Below, in pieces: positions 38,005-46,193 of a stretch of DNA of 64,000 nt. Both the position numbers and the translations under genes were made by a program. The notes below the pieces were generated by a model, which was given only the letters and a program-made list of their open reading frames with translations, ran no database searches and was not told the origin of the DNA. Source of the stretch: Caballeronia arationis (GTDB lineage: Bacteria > Pseudomonadota > Gammaproteobacteria > Burkholderiales > Burkholderiaceae); assembly GCF_001544975.2 (NCBI RefSeq), contig NZ_FCOG02000006.1, positions 103,106 through 167,105 of the forward strand, in the 5' to 3' direction. The stretch's first letter is position 1. Every line of letters begins with the position of its first letter.

Positions 38005-38406
38005 ATGCACATCGAAATCATCTTCGATCCTGCGAAGGACGAAGCGAACCGGAGGCGCCACGGAGTGTCGCTCGAAATCGCGCGCGAAATCGACTGGTTG
38101 GGCGTCATGTCGTACGCCGACGATCGCCGCGACTATGGCGAAGTGCGTGAGATCGGTTATGCGCCGATCGGCGAGCGACTATATTGCGTCATATTTACAC
38201 AGCGAAATGCTGCAATGCGCGTCATCAGCCTGCGCAAAGCCAACTACAGGGAGCTTGACCGGTATGTCCAGCAAATTGAAGCTTATGAGGCATTCACCCG
38301 AAGAAGAAGCCGAGATCCAGCGGGGGATCGACGCGGACCCGGACACGTTCGTCCCTTCCGACGAGCAGTTCGCGAAGATGAGACCTCTGGGCCGGCCACG
38401 TCTTGA
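38005..38406 (+). CDS. brnT: BrnT family toxin with long out-of-frame overlap into brnA
   Basis: The first 95 codons encode a standard BrnT ribonuclease toxin: FDPAKDEANRRRHGVSLEIARE at the N-terminus (here split as FDPAKDEANRRRHG and VSLEIARE), EVREIGYAPIGERLYCVIFTQR, and the closing RVISLRKANYRELDRYV. BrnT proteins normally end about there, but this frame stays open to codon 133, giving an Arg/Pro-rich tail (RSRDPAGDRRGPGHVRPFRR) read over the 5' half of brnA in another frame. The tail is probably the by-product of a lost stop codon. The toxin cuts mRNA and is held inactive by BrnA. Confidence 0.88.
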   Translation: MHIEIIFDPAKDEANRRRHGVSLEIAREIDWLGVMSYADDRRDYGEVREIGYAPIGERLYCVIFTQRNAAMRVISLRKANYRELDRYVQQIEAYEAFTRRRSRDPAGDRRGPGHVRPFRRAVREDETSGPATS

Positions 38407-38539
38407 GTCGCCGAAAGTGCAGTTGACGGTGCGCTACGACGCCGACATCGTCGAGGCGTTCAAGGCGACGGGCGAAGGCTGGCAGACGCGCATGAACGAC
38501 GCGCTGCGCGAGTGGCTGAAGACGCATCGGGCTGCGTGA
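38264..38539 (+). CDS. brnA: BrnA family antitoxin
   Basis: A 91-residue antitoxin. The C-terminal ribbon-helix-helix region (SPKVQLTVRYDADIVEAFKATGEGWQTRMNDALREWLK, about residues 49-86) binds DNA and allows autoregulation; the N-terminal part (MRHSPEEEAEIQRGIDADPD) is the toxin-binding arm. A GGGAG ribosome site lies 10 bases upstream, inside brnT. It overlaps brnT by 143 bp. The order toxin then antitoxin is normal for brnTA. Confidence 0.92.
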   Translation: MSSKLKLMRHSPEEEAEIQRGIDADPDTFVPSDEQFAKMRPLGRPRLESPKVQLTVRYDADIVEAFKATGEGWQTRMNDALREWLKTHRAA

Positions 38540-38618
38540 ACACCCCTGCCGTTGATCCTTCCACGAAAGCCGCTGAGCGAGAAGCCAGCGGCTTTCTTAC
38601 ATCTCCATTTTTCGCGCC

Positions 38619-39905
38619 CTAGTCGATGCCGTGAAACACCGCATCGTCCGGACCGACATAGGCGGGCGAGCGCCACGCGGCGTCGCGCATCGAATGCTGC
38701 ACCTGATGCTCCACGCCGAGGAGCATCGCAAAGATCGCCATGCGCACCGGAATGCCGTTGTCGGTCTGGCGAAAGATCGCAAGCCGCGCATCGTGGTTCA
38801 GGTCCGTGCTCAGATCGTTGGCGCCCGGGCGGCCGTCGCGCGGCAGCGGGTGCATGATGAGCGTGTCGGGGCCGCACACCGCGTTCACCAGCGCCTGGTT
38901 GATCTGGAAGTCCGGCGTATAGCCCTCGATTGACTCGTCCGCGAAACGCTCCTTCTGGATGCGCGTCGCGTAGACCACGTCGGCGCCTTTCAGCCCGGCG
39001 CGCAGGTCGGCCGTCTGCTCGATCGCGTGATCGCCGCGAGCGATCTGCTCGACGATGTAGTCGGGCATTTCCAGCGAACGCGGCGACACCAGCGTAAATT
39101 TCAATCCCCGATAGAGCGCGAGCAGCTTCGCGAGCGAATGCACGGTGCGGCCGTACTTGAGATCGCCGACCATCGCGATATGCGCGCCGTCGACGATCTT
39201 CCCGATGCGCGAGAACTCGCGCTGGATCGTGTAGAGATCGAGCAGCGCCTGGCTCGGATGCTCGCCGGGGCCGTCACCGGCGTTGATCACGGGAATGTTG
39301 GTCGCGCGCGCGAATTCCGCCACCGAACCCTGCTCGGGATGCCGCACGACGAGCGCATCGGCGTAGCCGCTGATCACGCGGCTCGTGTCGTAGATCGATT
39401 CGCCCTTCGCCATCGACGAAAACGTGAAGCCGGTCGTGTCGCACACCGAGCCGCCGAGCCGGCAGAACGCCGCGCCGAAGCTCACGCGGGTGCGCGTGCT
39501 GGCTTCGAAGAACAGGTTCGCGAGCACCGCGCCTTCGAGCACGCGCGTGATTTTCTGGCGGCGCGCGATGGGCTGCATGACGTCGGCGACGCGAAAGAGC
39601 GCCTCCACGGAATCGCGCGAAAACTGGTCGACGGAAAGCAGATGCGCGCGGCCTTCGAATGCGATCGACGGATATACGCTTTGCGTATATTCCCCGCCGT
39701 TACCGCTCGGTGCGCGTTCGAGAATTTCCGTGACATAGCGGCCGGCGATCTCCGGCATCGCACGCGATTCGGGCGAACCGTCGGGCAACAGCCACGTGTC
39801 GAGCGCCCGCCGGGTCACGCCGATACGGCTTGCGAACGCGTCGCGGGTCATGTTGAGGCGGCGCATTGCATCGCGCAGGACGGTTTGCTGCTGAACGGCT
39901 GCCAT
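38619..39905 (-). CDS. pyrB: Aspartate carbamoyltransferase with N-terminal helix-turn-helix extension
   Basis: A 428-residue enzyme of de novo pyrimidine synthesis (carbamoyl phosphate + aspartate to carbamoyl aspartate). The catalytic part begins near residue 84: FFEASTRTRVSFGAAF with the carbamoyl-phosphate loop S136-T-R-T-R140, GEHPSQALLDLYT, and the late MHPLPRDGR. E. coli PyrB is 311 residues. Here the first 65 residues form an extra domain resembling a Cro/YdaS-like helix-turn-helix (RDAFASRIGVTRRALDTWLL). It is a single gene without pyrI or pyrC beside it. Whether the extension binds DNA or acts structurally is unknown. Confidence 0.93.
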   Translation of the reverse strand: MAAVQQQTVLRDAMRRLNMTRDAFASRIGVTRRALDTWLLPDGSPESRAMPEIAGRYVTEILERAPSGNGGEYTQSVYPSIAFEGRAHLLSVDQFSRDSVEALFRVADVMQPIARRQKITRVLEGAVLANLFFEASTRTRVSFGAAFCRLGGSVCDTTGFTFSSMAKGESIYDTSRVISGYADALVVRHPEQGSVAEFARATNIPVINAGDGPGEHPSQALLDLYTIQREFSRIGKIVDGAHIAMVGDLKYGRTVHSLAKLLALYRGLKFTLVSPRSLEMPDYIVEQIARGDHAIEQTADLRAGLKGADVVYATRIQKERFADESIEGYTPDFQINQALVNAVCGPDTLIMHPLPRDGRPGANDLSTDLNHDARLAIFRQTDNGIPVRMAIFAMLLGVEHQVQHSMRDAAWRSPAYVGPDDAVFHGID

Positions 39906-39945
39906 GCTTCGCTCCGGGAATAATGTACGCGGAGCGTATAGTAGG

Positions 39946-40365
39946 TCACTCGCCGATCAGATGCAAGACAATTTCCCGCCGGTGCGCCGCGCGCCGGTGT
40001 TCGAACAGATAAATGCCTTGCCAAGTGCCGAGCAACATGCGCCCGGCTTCCACCGGAACCGACAGTTGCACGGTCGTGAGCGCGGTGCGCAGGTGCGCGG
40101 GCATGTCGTCGGGGCCTTCGGCGTCGTGCACGTAGCGATCCGGCGACTCGGGCGCGATCGTCTCGAAGAATCGTTCGAGGTCGGTGCGCACATCGGGATC
40201 GGCGTTCTCCTGAATCAGCAGCGACGCCGACGTGTGCCGGCAGAACACCGTCAGAAGCCCGGTTCGGATGTCCTGGCGATCGATCCAGGTATCGATCTCG
40301 GCGGTGAATTCGTGCAGGCCGCGCGTGCGCGTCGCGACCGTCAGATGATGCAGTGCCTGTTTCAT
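39946..40365 (-). CDS. YjbQ family protein (UPF0047, secondary thiamine-phosphate synthase-like)
   Basis: A 139-residue protein with the family's conserved segments GLLTVFCRHTSASLLIQENAD, YVHDAEGPDDMPAHLRTALT and GTWQGIYLFEHR. Members are trimeric and can complement thiamine-phosphate synthase mutants weakly; the physiological role is unclear. It ends 40 bp before the pyrB start on the same strand and may share a transcript with it. Confidence 0.92.
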   Translation of the reverse strand: MKQALHHLTVATRTRGLHEFTAEIDTWIDRQDIRTGLLTVFCRHTSASLLIQENADPDVRTDLERFFETIAPESPDRYVHDAEGPDDMPAHLRTALTTVQLSVPVEAGRMLLGTWQGIYLFEHRRAAHRREIVLHLIGE

Positions 40366-40492
40366 GTCGGTATCTCCCGCTCAAGCGCGGTCATCGGGCC
40401 GGTGCTTCAAGTGTATCGGCTGCAAAGCGTTTGGACAGGGCGCGGCTCGCGACTATGCTTGGGCTGTCTTTCGGGTTTTCCGGTCTGCCACC

Positions 40493-40963
40493 ATGTCCTT
40501 CGCAAGACGCGTGTTCCTGTCGTTCCTATGGCTGCCCGCCGTGCTCGCGCTCGCCGACGAACCGCGCACCAACCGCGGCGACGATCCTTTCATGCACATT
40601 TCGTCGGCGATCGCCGGGTGCCCGACGCCGCCCGGGCCCTTCGAAACGCTGCAGGAATGGAACGACGAAGCGCACTACCGCATCGAGCGCGGCAACAGCT
40701 GCTGGATCGCCGGGCGCTGCCGGCTGTCGAACAGCTATCTCTACGACAAGGAAATCGCCGAGAGCGTGACACGGCGCCTCGCCTCGCTGAACGCATCGAT
40801 CCCGTGGCGCGAGAAAACCAGCCTGTGGCTCACGCTGCAGCGCAGGTTCATCTACGTTGACGGCTGCGTCGCGCGCGATTTCGACCGTGCGCGCTTCTTG
40901 TCCGGACTCGGCGAAACGGCGGACGTCGACAAGGTGATCGACCGGACCGTCGTGCGGCCGTGA
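40493..40963 (+). CDS. Secreted protein with BON-like C-terminal region
   Basis: A 156-residue protein with a short signal peptide (SFARRVFLSFLWLPAVLALA). The mature part carries several cysteines (IAGCPTPPG, SCWIAGRCRL, VDGCVA) that could pair in the periplasm. The C-terminal third (EIAESVTRRLASL, VDGCVARDFDRARFLSGL, TADVDKVID) has the layout of a BON domain. The start at 40493 is chosen because the signal peptide begins there; the longer frame from 40364 runs into the divergent yjbQ gene. The function is unknown. Confidence 0.75.
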   Translation: MSFARRVFLSFLWLPAVLALADEPRTNRGDDPFMHISSAIAGCPTPPGPFETLQEWNDEAHYRIERGNSCWIAGRCRLSNSYLYDKEIAESVTRRLASLNASIPWREKTSLWLTLQRRFIYVDGCVARDFDRARFLSGLGETADVDKVIDRTVVRP

Positions 40964-41080
40964 GCGTGACGGTTTCGGGCAAGCGTGCGAATTTGGCCTA
41001 AGCTTGAGGTGAGACCCGCATTGTTGGACAGCAAACGCGAGGAACCGGGGCAACGGGCTCACGACGCTCGCGCGCCGCCG

Positions 41081-41098
41081 GTTTTCATCGATGAAAAC
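41081..41098. repeat. 18-bp perfect palindrome spanning the nfeD start codon
   Basis: GTTTTCATCGATGAAAAC reads identically on both strands and contains the ATG at 41091. In mRNA the halves would pair only as a tight, loopless stem, so a DNA-binding role or a weak translational block are both possible. No strong Shine-Dalgarno sequence lies before this start. Confidence 0.6.
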
Positions 41099-42542
41099 GA
41101 ATCCGTTTGGCCTGCTTTGCCGTTGCGCCGGGCGTGCGCGGCGCGCGTGGATATTCTTGCTGCTGGCATTCGGCATGGCGCCGGTTGCGGGTGCGGCCGG
41201 CGCGGCGAATGGTGCGAGCGCGCCGGTCGTCGTGATCGCGGTTGCGGGGGCGATCGGGCCGGCAAGCGCGGACTTCATCGTCCGGTCGCTCGCGCGCGCC
41301 GTCGACGACCGCGCGCAGGTCGCCATCCTCGAACTCGATACGCCGGGCGGTCTCGACCTTTCGATGCGCTCGATCATCAAGGCGATCCTCGCGTCGCCGG
41401 TGCCGGTCGTGTCGTTCATTGCGCCGGGCGGCGCGCGGGCGGCGAGCGCGGGCACCTATATCGTCTACGCGAGCCACGTCGCTGCGATGGCGCCGGGCAC
41501 CAATCTCGGCGCCGCGACGCCGATCCAGATCGGCACGGGCGGCGGTCCGAAGCCGGAGGCGAGTGCCTCGGCGGCTTCGGGGACTCAAGCAGGCGAATCG
41601 ACCGAAACCCGCAAGCAGGTCCACGACGCCGCCGCCTACATCCGCGGCCTCGCGCAACTGCGCGGCCGCAACGCCGAATGGGCCGAGCGCGCGGTGCGCG
41701 AAGCGGTCAGCCTGTCGGCGAGCGAGGCGCTCGCGCAGCACGTGATCGACCTCACCGCCGCCGACATCCCCGATCTCCTCGCGAAACTCGATGGCCGGCA
41801 CGTGCGCACGCTCGCGGGCGAGCACGTCCTCGCGACGAAAGGCGCGCCGGTCATCACCTTGCTGCCCGACTGGCGCAGCCGCTTCCTCGCGACGATCACC
41901 GATCCGAGCGTCGCGCTGATTCTCGTGATGATCGGCATGTACGGGCTCTTCTTCGAATTCTCGAATCCCGGCTTCATGCTGCCGGGCGTCGCGGGCGCGA
42001 TTTGCCTGCTCGTCGGCCTGTTCGCGCTGCAGTTGCTGCCGATCAGCTTCGTGGGCCTCGGGCTGATCCTGCTCGGCATCGGCTTTCTCGTCGCGGAAAT
42101 GTTCCTGCCGACCTTCGGGACGCTCGGCATCGGCGGGATCATCGCGTTTTCGATCGGCGCGCTGATGCTCATCGATACCGACGTGCCCGGCTTCGGCATA
42201 CCGGTCGGCGTGGTGGCGGGGCTTGCCATCGTGACCGCGCTGTTCATCTTTTCGGTGTCGGCGGTTGCGCTGAAGGCGCGCCGGCGGCCGGTCGTGAGCG
42301 GGTCGGAGGCGATGCTCGGCAGCGTCGGCGTGATGCTGGGCGATGAAACGAGCGGCACGGGAGCGAGCGGCTGGGCTACCGTGCGCGGCGAACGCTGGCG
42401 CGTGCAAGGCGCCGGTGACCACGCGCTGCCCGCGCGCGGCGCGCGAGTTCGCGTAACCGCGCGCCACGGCCTCACGCTGACGGTCGAGGCAATGAACGAA
42501 GCCAAAGAGCAACAGGTTGCATGGGATCAGAGCAAGCGCTGA
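41091..42542 (+). CDS. NfeD-family membrane serine protease (long form)
   Basis: A 483-residue protein: signal/membrane segment at about 19-38, a ClpP/SppA-like protease domain at about 45-255 with catalytic Ser119 in RAASAGTYIVYAS and Lys175 in TRKQVHDAAAYIRGLA, then four to five membrane helices at about 275-400, then a small OB-fold NfeD domain (GSVGVMLGDE to RVRVTARHGLTLTVE). Such proteases cut the C-terminus of the partner stomatin, which is encoded 32 bp downstream. Together they form a conserved membrane-quality pair. Confidence 0.94.
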   Translation: MKTNPFGLLCRCAGRARRAWIFLLLAFGMAPVAGAAGAANGASAPVVVIAVAGAIGPASADFIVRSLARAVDDRAQVAILELDTPGGLDLSMRSIIKAILASPVPVVSFIAPGGARAASAGTYIVYASHVAAMAPGTNLGAATPIQIGTGGGPKPEASASAASGTQAGESTETRKQVHDAAAYIRGLAQLRGRNAEWAERAVREAVSLSASEALAQHVIDLTAADIPDLLAKLDGRHVRTLAGEHVLATKGAPVITLLPDWRSRFLATITDPSVALILVMIGMYGLFFEFSNPGFMLPGVAGAICLLVGLFALQLLPISFVGLGLILLGIGFLVAEMFLPTFGTLGIGGIIAFSIGALMLIDTDVPGFGIPVGVVAGLAIVTALFIFSVSAVALKARRRPVVSGSEAMLGSVGVMLGDETSGTGASGWATVRGERWRVQGAGDHALPARGARVRVTARHGLTLTVEAMNEAKEQQVAWDQSKR

Positions 42543-42574
42543 AGCGCTGATTCTGACCAACAAGGAGAGCGGCA

Positions 42575-43339
42575 ATGATGGGTGTCACATTCGGTTTCAG
42601 CGGCGTGCTGGTCGCGCTGATCGTCCTCGTGCTTTTTTCGGCGATCCGCATCTTTCGCGAATACGAGCGCGGCGTCGTGTTCATGCTCGGGCGTTTCTGG
42701 AAGGTGAAGGGGCCGGGCCTCGTGCTGATCATCCCGGCCGTGCAGCAGGTCGTGCGCATGGACCTGCGCACGGTCGTGTTCGACGTGCCGCCGCAGGACG
42801 TCATTACGCGCGACAACGTGTCGGTGAAGGTGAATGCGGTCGTGTACTTTCGGGTCGTGGACCCGGAAAAGGCCGTGATCCAGGTCGCGCGCTTTCTGGA
42901 TGCGACGAGCCAGCTTTCGCAGACGACCCTGCGCGCGATCCTCGGCAAGCACGAACTCGACGAACTGCTCGCCGAGCGCGAGCGCCTGAATGCCGACATC
43001 CAGCGCGTGCTCGACGCGCAGACCGACGCCTGGGGCATCAAGGTATCGAACGTGGAAATCAAGGACGTCGACATCAACGAGACGATGATCCGCGCGATCG
43101 CCCGTCAGGCCGAAGCCGAGCGCGAGCGGCGCGCGAAGATCATTCATGCCGAAGGCGAGTTGCAGGCCTCCGAAAAGCTGCTGCAGGCGGCGCAGATGCT
43201 CGCGCAGGCGCCGCAGGCGATGCAGTTGCGCTACCTGCAGACGCTGACCTCCATCGCCGGCGACAAGAACTCGACCATCATCTTTCCGATGCCGATCGAC
43301 CTGATTACGTCGCTGCTCGACCGGCTGAAGAAAGACTAG
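42575..43339 (+). CDS. Slipin (stomatin-like SPFH protein)
   Basis: A 254-residue membrane-anchored SPFH protein: one N-terminal hydrophobic hairpin ([15 protein letters not shown]), the prohibitin-homology domain with [20 protein letters not shown] and [18 protein letters not shown], then a charged coiled coil ([19 protein letters not shown]) and the C-terminal [13 protein letters not shown] peptide, the type of hydrophobic region cut by NfeD proteases. The AAGGAG ribosome site is strong. It forms an operon with the nfeD gene. Confidence 0.95.
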   Translation: MMGVTFGFSGVLVALIVLVLFSAIRIFREYERGVVFMLGRFWKVKGPGLVLIIPAVQQVVRMDLRTVVFDVPPQDVITRDNVSVKVNAVVYFRVVDPEKAVIQVARFLDATSQLSQTTLRAILGKHELDELLAERERLNADIQRVLDAQTDAWGIKVSNVEIKDVDINETMIRAIARQAEAERERRAKIIHAEGELQASEKLLQAAQMLAQAPQAMQLRYLQTLTSIAGDKNSTIIFPMPIDLITSLLDRLKKD

Positions 43340-43340
43340 C

Positions 43341-43877
43341 TCAATCGACGGCCGGAAAGTCGAGGTCGGTATCGTTCACGCGGTTCAGCAGGTTCGTGAA
43401 ATTGATGACGCTGACCGCGAACAGTGCGTCGACCACTTGCGCTTCGCTGTAGCCCGCCGCGCGCACGTCGTCCAGACGCGACCGCTCGAGCGTGCCCGAG
43501 TTCGACACGACATGGCGCACGAAGCTTACGAGCGCGTCGCGCTTCGCGTTGCCGGTCGGGATGCCGGCGCGAACCTGCTTCGTTTCTTCGAGCGACAATC
43601 CCACCATCTTGCCGACCGCGGTATGCGCGGCGACACAATAGTCACAACCCGCGATTTCGCTGACGGCGAGCTTGATCGCTTCGACGTCGCGCTTGTCGAG
43701 GCTGCCTTTTGCGAGCACGGCGTCGCCGTTTAGCGCGGCGGCGAGCACGGCCGGGTTGTGAGTGCCGACGGTCGCGTACGCGTTCGGCACGCGGCCCATG
43801 GCCCGCTTGATGTTGGCGAACAGGTCGGCGGCGGCGCCGGTTGCTTCGTTGACGTTGATTTTCGAAAGACGTGACAT
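43341..43877 (-). CDS. Carboxymuconolactone decarboxylase/AhpD-like protein
   Basis: A 178-residue AhpD-fold protein. The redox motif is CDYCVAAH (C-x2-C-x3-H) preceded by SEIAG, the pattern of alkylhydroperoxidase-like CMD proteins that reduce peroxides with a thiol partner. The start at 43877 has AGGAG six bases upstream, while the frame can be extended by ten codons without a ribosome site. It is divergent from the LysR gene and a likely target of it. Confidence 0.93.
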   Translation of the reverse strand: MSRLSKINVNEATGAAADLFANIKRAMGRVPNAYATVGTHNPAVLAAALNGDAVLAKGSLDKRDVEAIKLAVSEIAGCDYCVAAHTAVGKMVGLSLEETKQVRAGIPTGNAKRDALVSFVRHVVSNSGTLERSRLDDVRAAGYSEAQVVDALFAVSVINFTNLLNRVNDTDLDFPAVD

Positions 43878-44023
43878 GGTGAGCTCCTGGGTTGTTTGAA
43901 CAGCCATCCGTGTGGCGTGAGTGAACTTTATGGCAACGCGATGAGCGTGTTAATGCCGTAAAGGCTCTCAAACATGCTCGATCGGCTCACGATGCCGCTC
44001 GTCCCAAAAACCGAAGGAAACCG

Positions 44024-44929
44024 ATGGACTATCTGACGACCCTGAAGGTGTTCTGCACGGTGGTGGAAGCGAAGAGCTTCACGCGCGCGGCCGATATTCT
44101 CGGCGTGACGCCGCCCGTCGTCTCGCGCGCGATTTCGACGCTGGAGCAGCGGCTCGGCAGTCGGCTTTTCAACCGCACGACGCGCCAGATTTCGCTGACC
44201 GAGACCGCCGAGCATTTCTTCGCGGGCTGTTCGCGGCTGCTCGACGAACTCGAAGCGCTTGAAGCAAGCGCTTCGACGAATGCCAGCGAGGCGACCGGCG
44301 TCTTGCGACTCGTCGCGCACACGACGGCGACCGTCAACCGTCTGGTGCCGCTGATCGCGTCGTTCAGGCGGCGGCACCGCCAAGTCCGGCTCGACGTGAC
44401 GCTGACCGAGCGCCCGGTGGATCTCGTCGCCGAGGGTTACGACCTCGGGCTGGTCCTGCCCTTCATGTTGACGAGCGACACGGTCATCACGCGCCTCATC
44501 GAGCGGATTCCGCTCGTGCTCGTCGCGACGCCCGGCTATCTCGCGACGCGCCCGGCGCCGCGTCATCCGTCGGAACTCGTCGATCACGAATTCGTGCCGA
44601 TGTCCGCCTCGATCCGCAAGCCCGAGCTGACGTTTCGCATCGGCGGCGAGGAGGAAACGGTGCCGATGCGCTTCGACATCGCGTCGAACAGCGCCGATTT
44701 CAATCGTCAGATGGTGCTGGAGGGCTGCGGCATCGGCGTATTGCCAGTCGGACTGGTGCAGAGGGAGATCGAATCGGGGCAACTGGTGACGCTGCTCGAG
44801 CGCTTCGAACTCGTCAGCGGGGCGATCGAAATCCGCCTCGCGTACAGCACGCGCGCGCTGCTCCCGGCAAAAGTGCGCGCATTCGTCGATCACGCAGCGC
44901 AATTCTTCGGCGACGGCGCGGCCGCGTGA
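44024..44929 (+). CDS. LysR-family transcriptional regulator
   Basis: A 301-residue regulator. The N-terminal winged helix has MDYLTTLKVFCTVVEAKSFTRAAD and STLEQRLGSRLFNRTTRQISLTE (cut here into SRLFNRTTRQ, ISLTE), and the C-terminal half is the periplasmic-binding-protein-like effector domain with GLVLPFMLTSDTV. It is of the group-A type with short N-terminus. AAGGAAA precedes the ATG. It is divergent from the AhpD-like gene, which LysR proteins typically control, and upstream of the efflux operon. Confidence 0.95.
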   Translation: MDYLTTLKVFCTVVEAKSFTRAADILGVTPPVVSRAISTLEQRLGSRLFNRTTRQISLTETAEHFFAGCSRLLDELEALEASASTNASEATGVLRLVAHTTATVNRLVPLIASFRRRHRQVRLDVTLTERPVDLVAEGYDLGLVLPFMLTSDTVITRLIERIPLVLVATPGYLATRPAPRHPSELVDHEFVPMSASIRKPELTFRIGGEEETVPMRFDIASNSADFNRQMVLEGCGIGVLPVGLVQREIESGQLVTLLERFELVSGAIEIRLAYSTRALLPAKVRAFVDHAAQFFGDGAAA

Positions 44930-45015
44930 TCCGCGCATAGGGCCGCCCGGCAAGCCTCCCGGCCGATTGTTGCTGAGCGCGTTATTCACTCATGTGTGCG
45001 ATGCGCCTTGACTTG

Positions 45016-45027
45016 GTGCATATGCAC
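45016..45027. promoter_or_regulatory. 12-bp palindromic operator, upstream copy
   Basis: GTGCATATGCAC, a perfect palindrome, repeated exactly at 45084-45095. The centres are 68 bp apart. It lies in the gap before the efflux operon. Confidence 0.7.
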
Positions 45028-45083
45028 ATTTAGGCTTTCGCTTAATCAAGGTGCCTTTCGGGGCACTTTCTCCAATCTCTACG

Positions 45084-45095
45084 GTGCATATGCAC
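45084..45095. promoter_or_regulatory. 12-bp palindromic operator, start-proximal copy
   Basis: Second GTGCATATGCAC, in the same GGTGCATATGCACTTT-like context, ending 11 bp before the emrA ATG. A repressor bound here would block initiation or early elongation. Between the copies lies GGTGCC-TTTCG-GGGCAC (about 45050-45066), a related half-match. The cognate repressor is not recognisable; MarR or TetR types favour such sites. Confidence 0.7.
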
Positions 45096-45106
45096 TTTAA
45101 ACGACA

Positions 45107-46192
45107 ATGTCCAGTCCTTCTACCGATGTTTCCCCTGCCGTTGCACCCGCGCTGCAAAAGCCGGCGCGGCGCATTCCGTGGATGCTGCTCGCGCTCGGTC
45201 TGGTCGGCGCGGTCGTGATCGCCGCGGTCGCATATTGGGCTCTGGTGCTGCGTTTCATACAGTCGACCGACGATGCCTACGTGGGCGGCAACGTGACCGT
45301 GATGGCGCCTAAGGTGAATGGCTTCGTCACCGAGTTGCTCGTGCAGGACAACCAGCGCGTGACAGCCGGCCAGGTGCTCGTGCAGCTCGATTCGCGCGAT
45401 TACGACGCCCGTCTCGCGCAGTCGAGCGCCGAAGTGGCGAGCGCGCGCGCGGCCGTCGTCGAATTGCAGGCGAAGCGCGACTTGCAGGCCGCCGTGATCA
45501 ACCAGCAGCAGGCGGAAGTGCGCGCGTCGTCGGCGGAAATGACGCGCAGCGCGCAGGATCGCTCGCGCTATCGCGAACTCGTGAAGGACGACGCCGTGTC
45601 GAGCCAGATCGTCGAGCGCGCCGACGCCGACTACACCAAGGCGAGCGCGGCGGTGGACCGAAGCGGCGCGTCGCTCGTCGCGGCGAAGCGCGAACTCGCC
45701 GTGATCGAGGCGCAGATTGCCGATGCGAGCGCGCGTGTCGCGACGGCGGAAGCCGCGCGGCGCGTCGCTGAGCTGAACGTCGAATACACGACGATCCGCT
45801 CGCCAGTCGATGGCTATGTCGGCAACCGGACGGCGCGCCTCGGGATGCTCGCTAACACGGGCGTGTCGCTGCTGACGATCGTGCCGTCGTCGGGCCTTTG
45901 GATCGACGCCAACTTCAAGGAAGACCAGCTGAAGAAGATGCGTGTCGGCGATGAAGTCGATATCGACCTGGACGCGTCGAGCGTGCCGATCCACGGCCGG
46001 GTCGAGAGTCTCGCGCCGGCGACGGGCGCGACCTTCAGCGTGCTGCCAGCGGAAAACGCGACCGGCAACTTCACGAAGATCGTGCAGCGCGTGCCGGTGC
46101 GCGTGCGGCTCGACATTCCGAAGCAGATGCAGGCGGTGCTGCGCCCGGGGCTGTCGGCGACGGTCAAGGTCCATCTCGGCGGCGCGAACTGA
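45107..46192 (+). CDS. emrA: EmrA-like membrane fusion protein (HlyD family)
   Basis: A 361-residue periplasmic adaptor: cytoplasmic N-terminus, one membrane helix (about 24-46), lipoyl half-motifs around DDAYVGGNVTVMAPKVNGFV and TIRSPVDGYVGNRTARLGM, a central coiled-coil hairpin rich in Ala/Glu/Arg, and a beta-barrel near the C-terminus. It links the inner-membrane EmrB pump with the outer-membrane NodT channel encoded downstream. The emrB start is 1 bp past its stop. Confidence 0.93.
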   Translation: MSSPSTDVSPAVAPALQKPARRIPWMLLALGLVGAVVIAAVAYWALVLRFIQSTDDAYVGGNVTVMAPKVNGFVTELLVQDNQRVTAGQVLVQLDSRDYDARLAQSSAEVASARAAVVELQAKRDLQAAVINQQQAEVRASSAEMTRSAQDRSRYRELVKDDAVSSQIVERADADYTKASAAVDRSGASLVAAKRELAVIEAQIADASARVATAEAARRVAELNVEYTTIRSPVDGYVGNRTARLGMLANTGVSLLTIVPSSGLWIDANFKEDQLKKMRVGDEVDIDLDASSVPIHGRVESLAPATGATFSVLPAENATGNFTKIVQRVPVRVRLDIPKQMQAVLRPGLSATVKVHLGGAN

Positions 46193-46193
46193 C

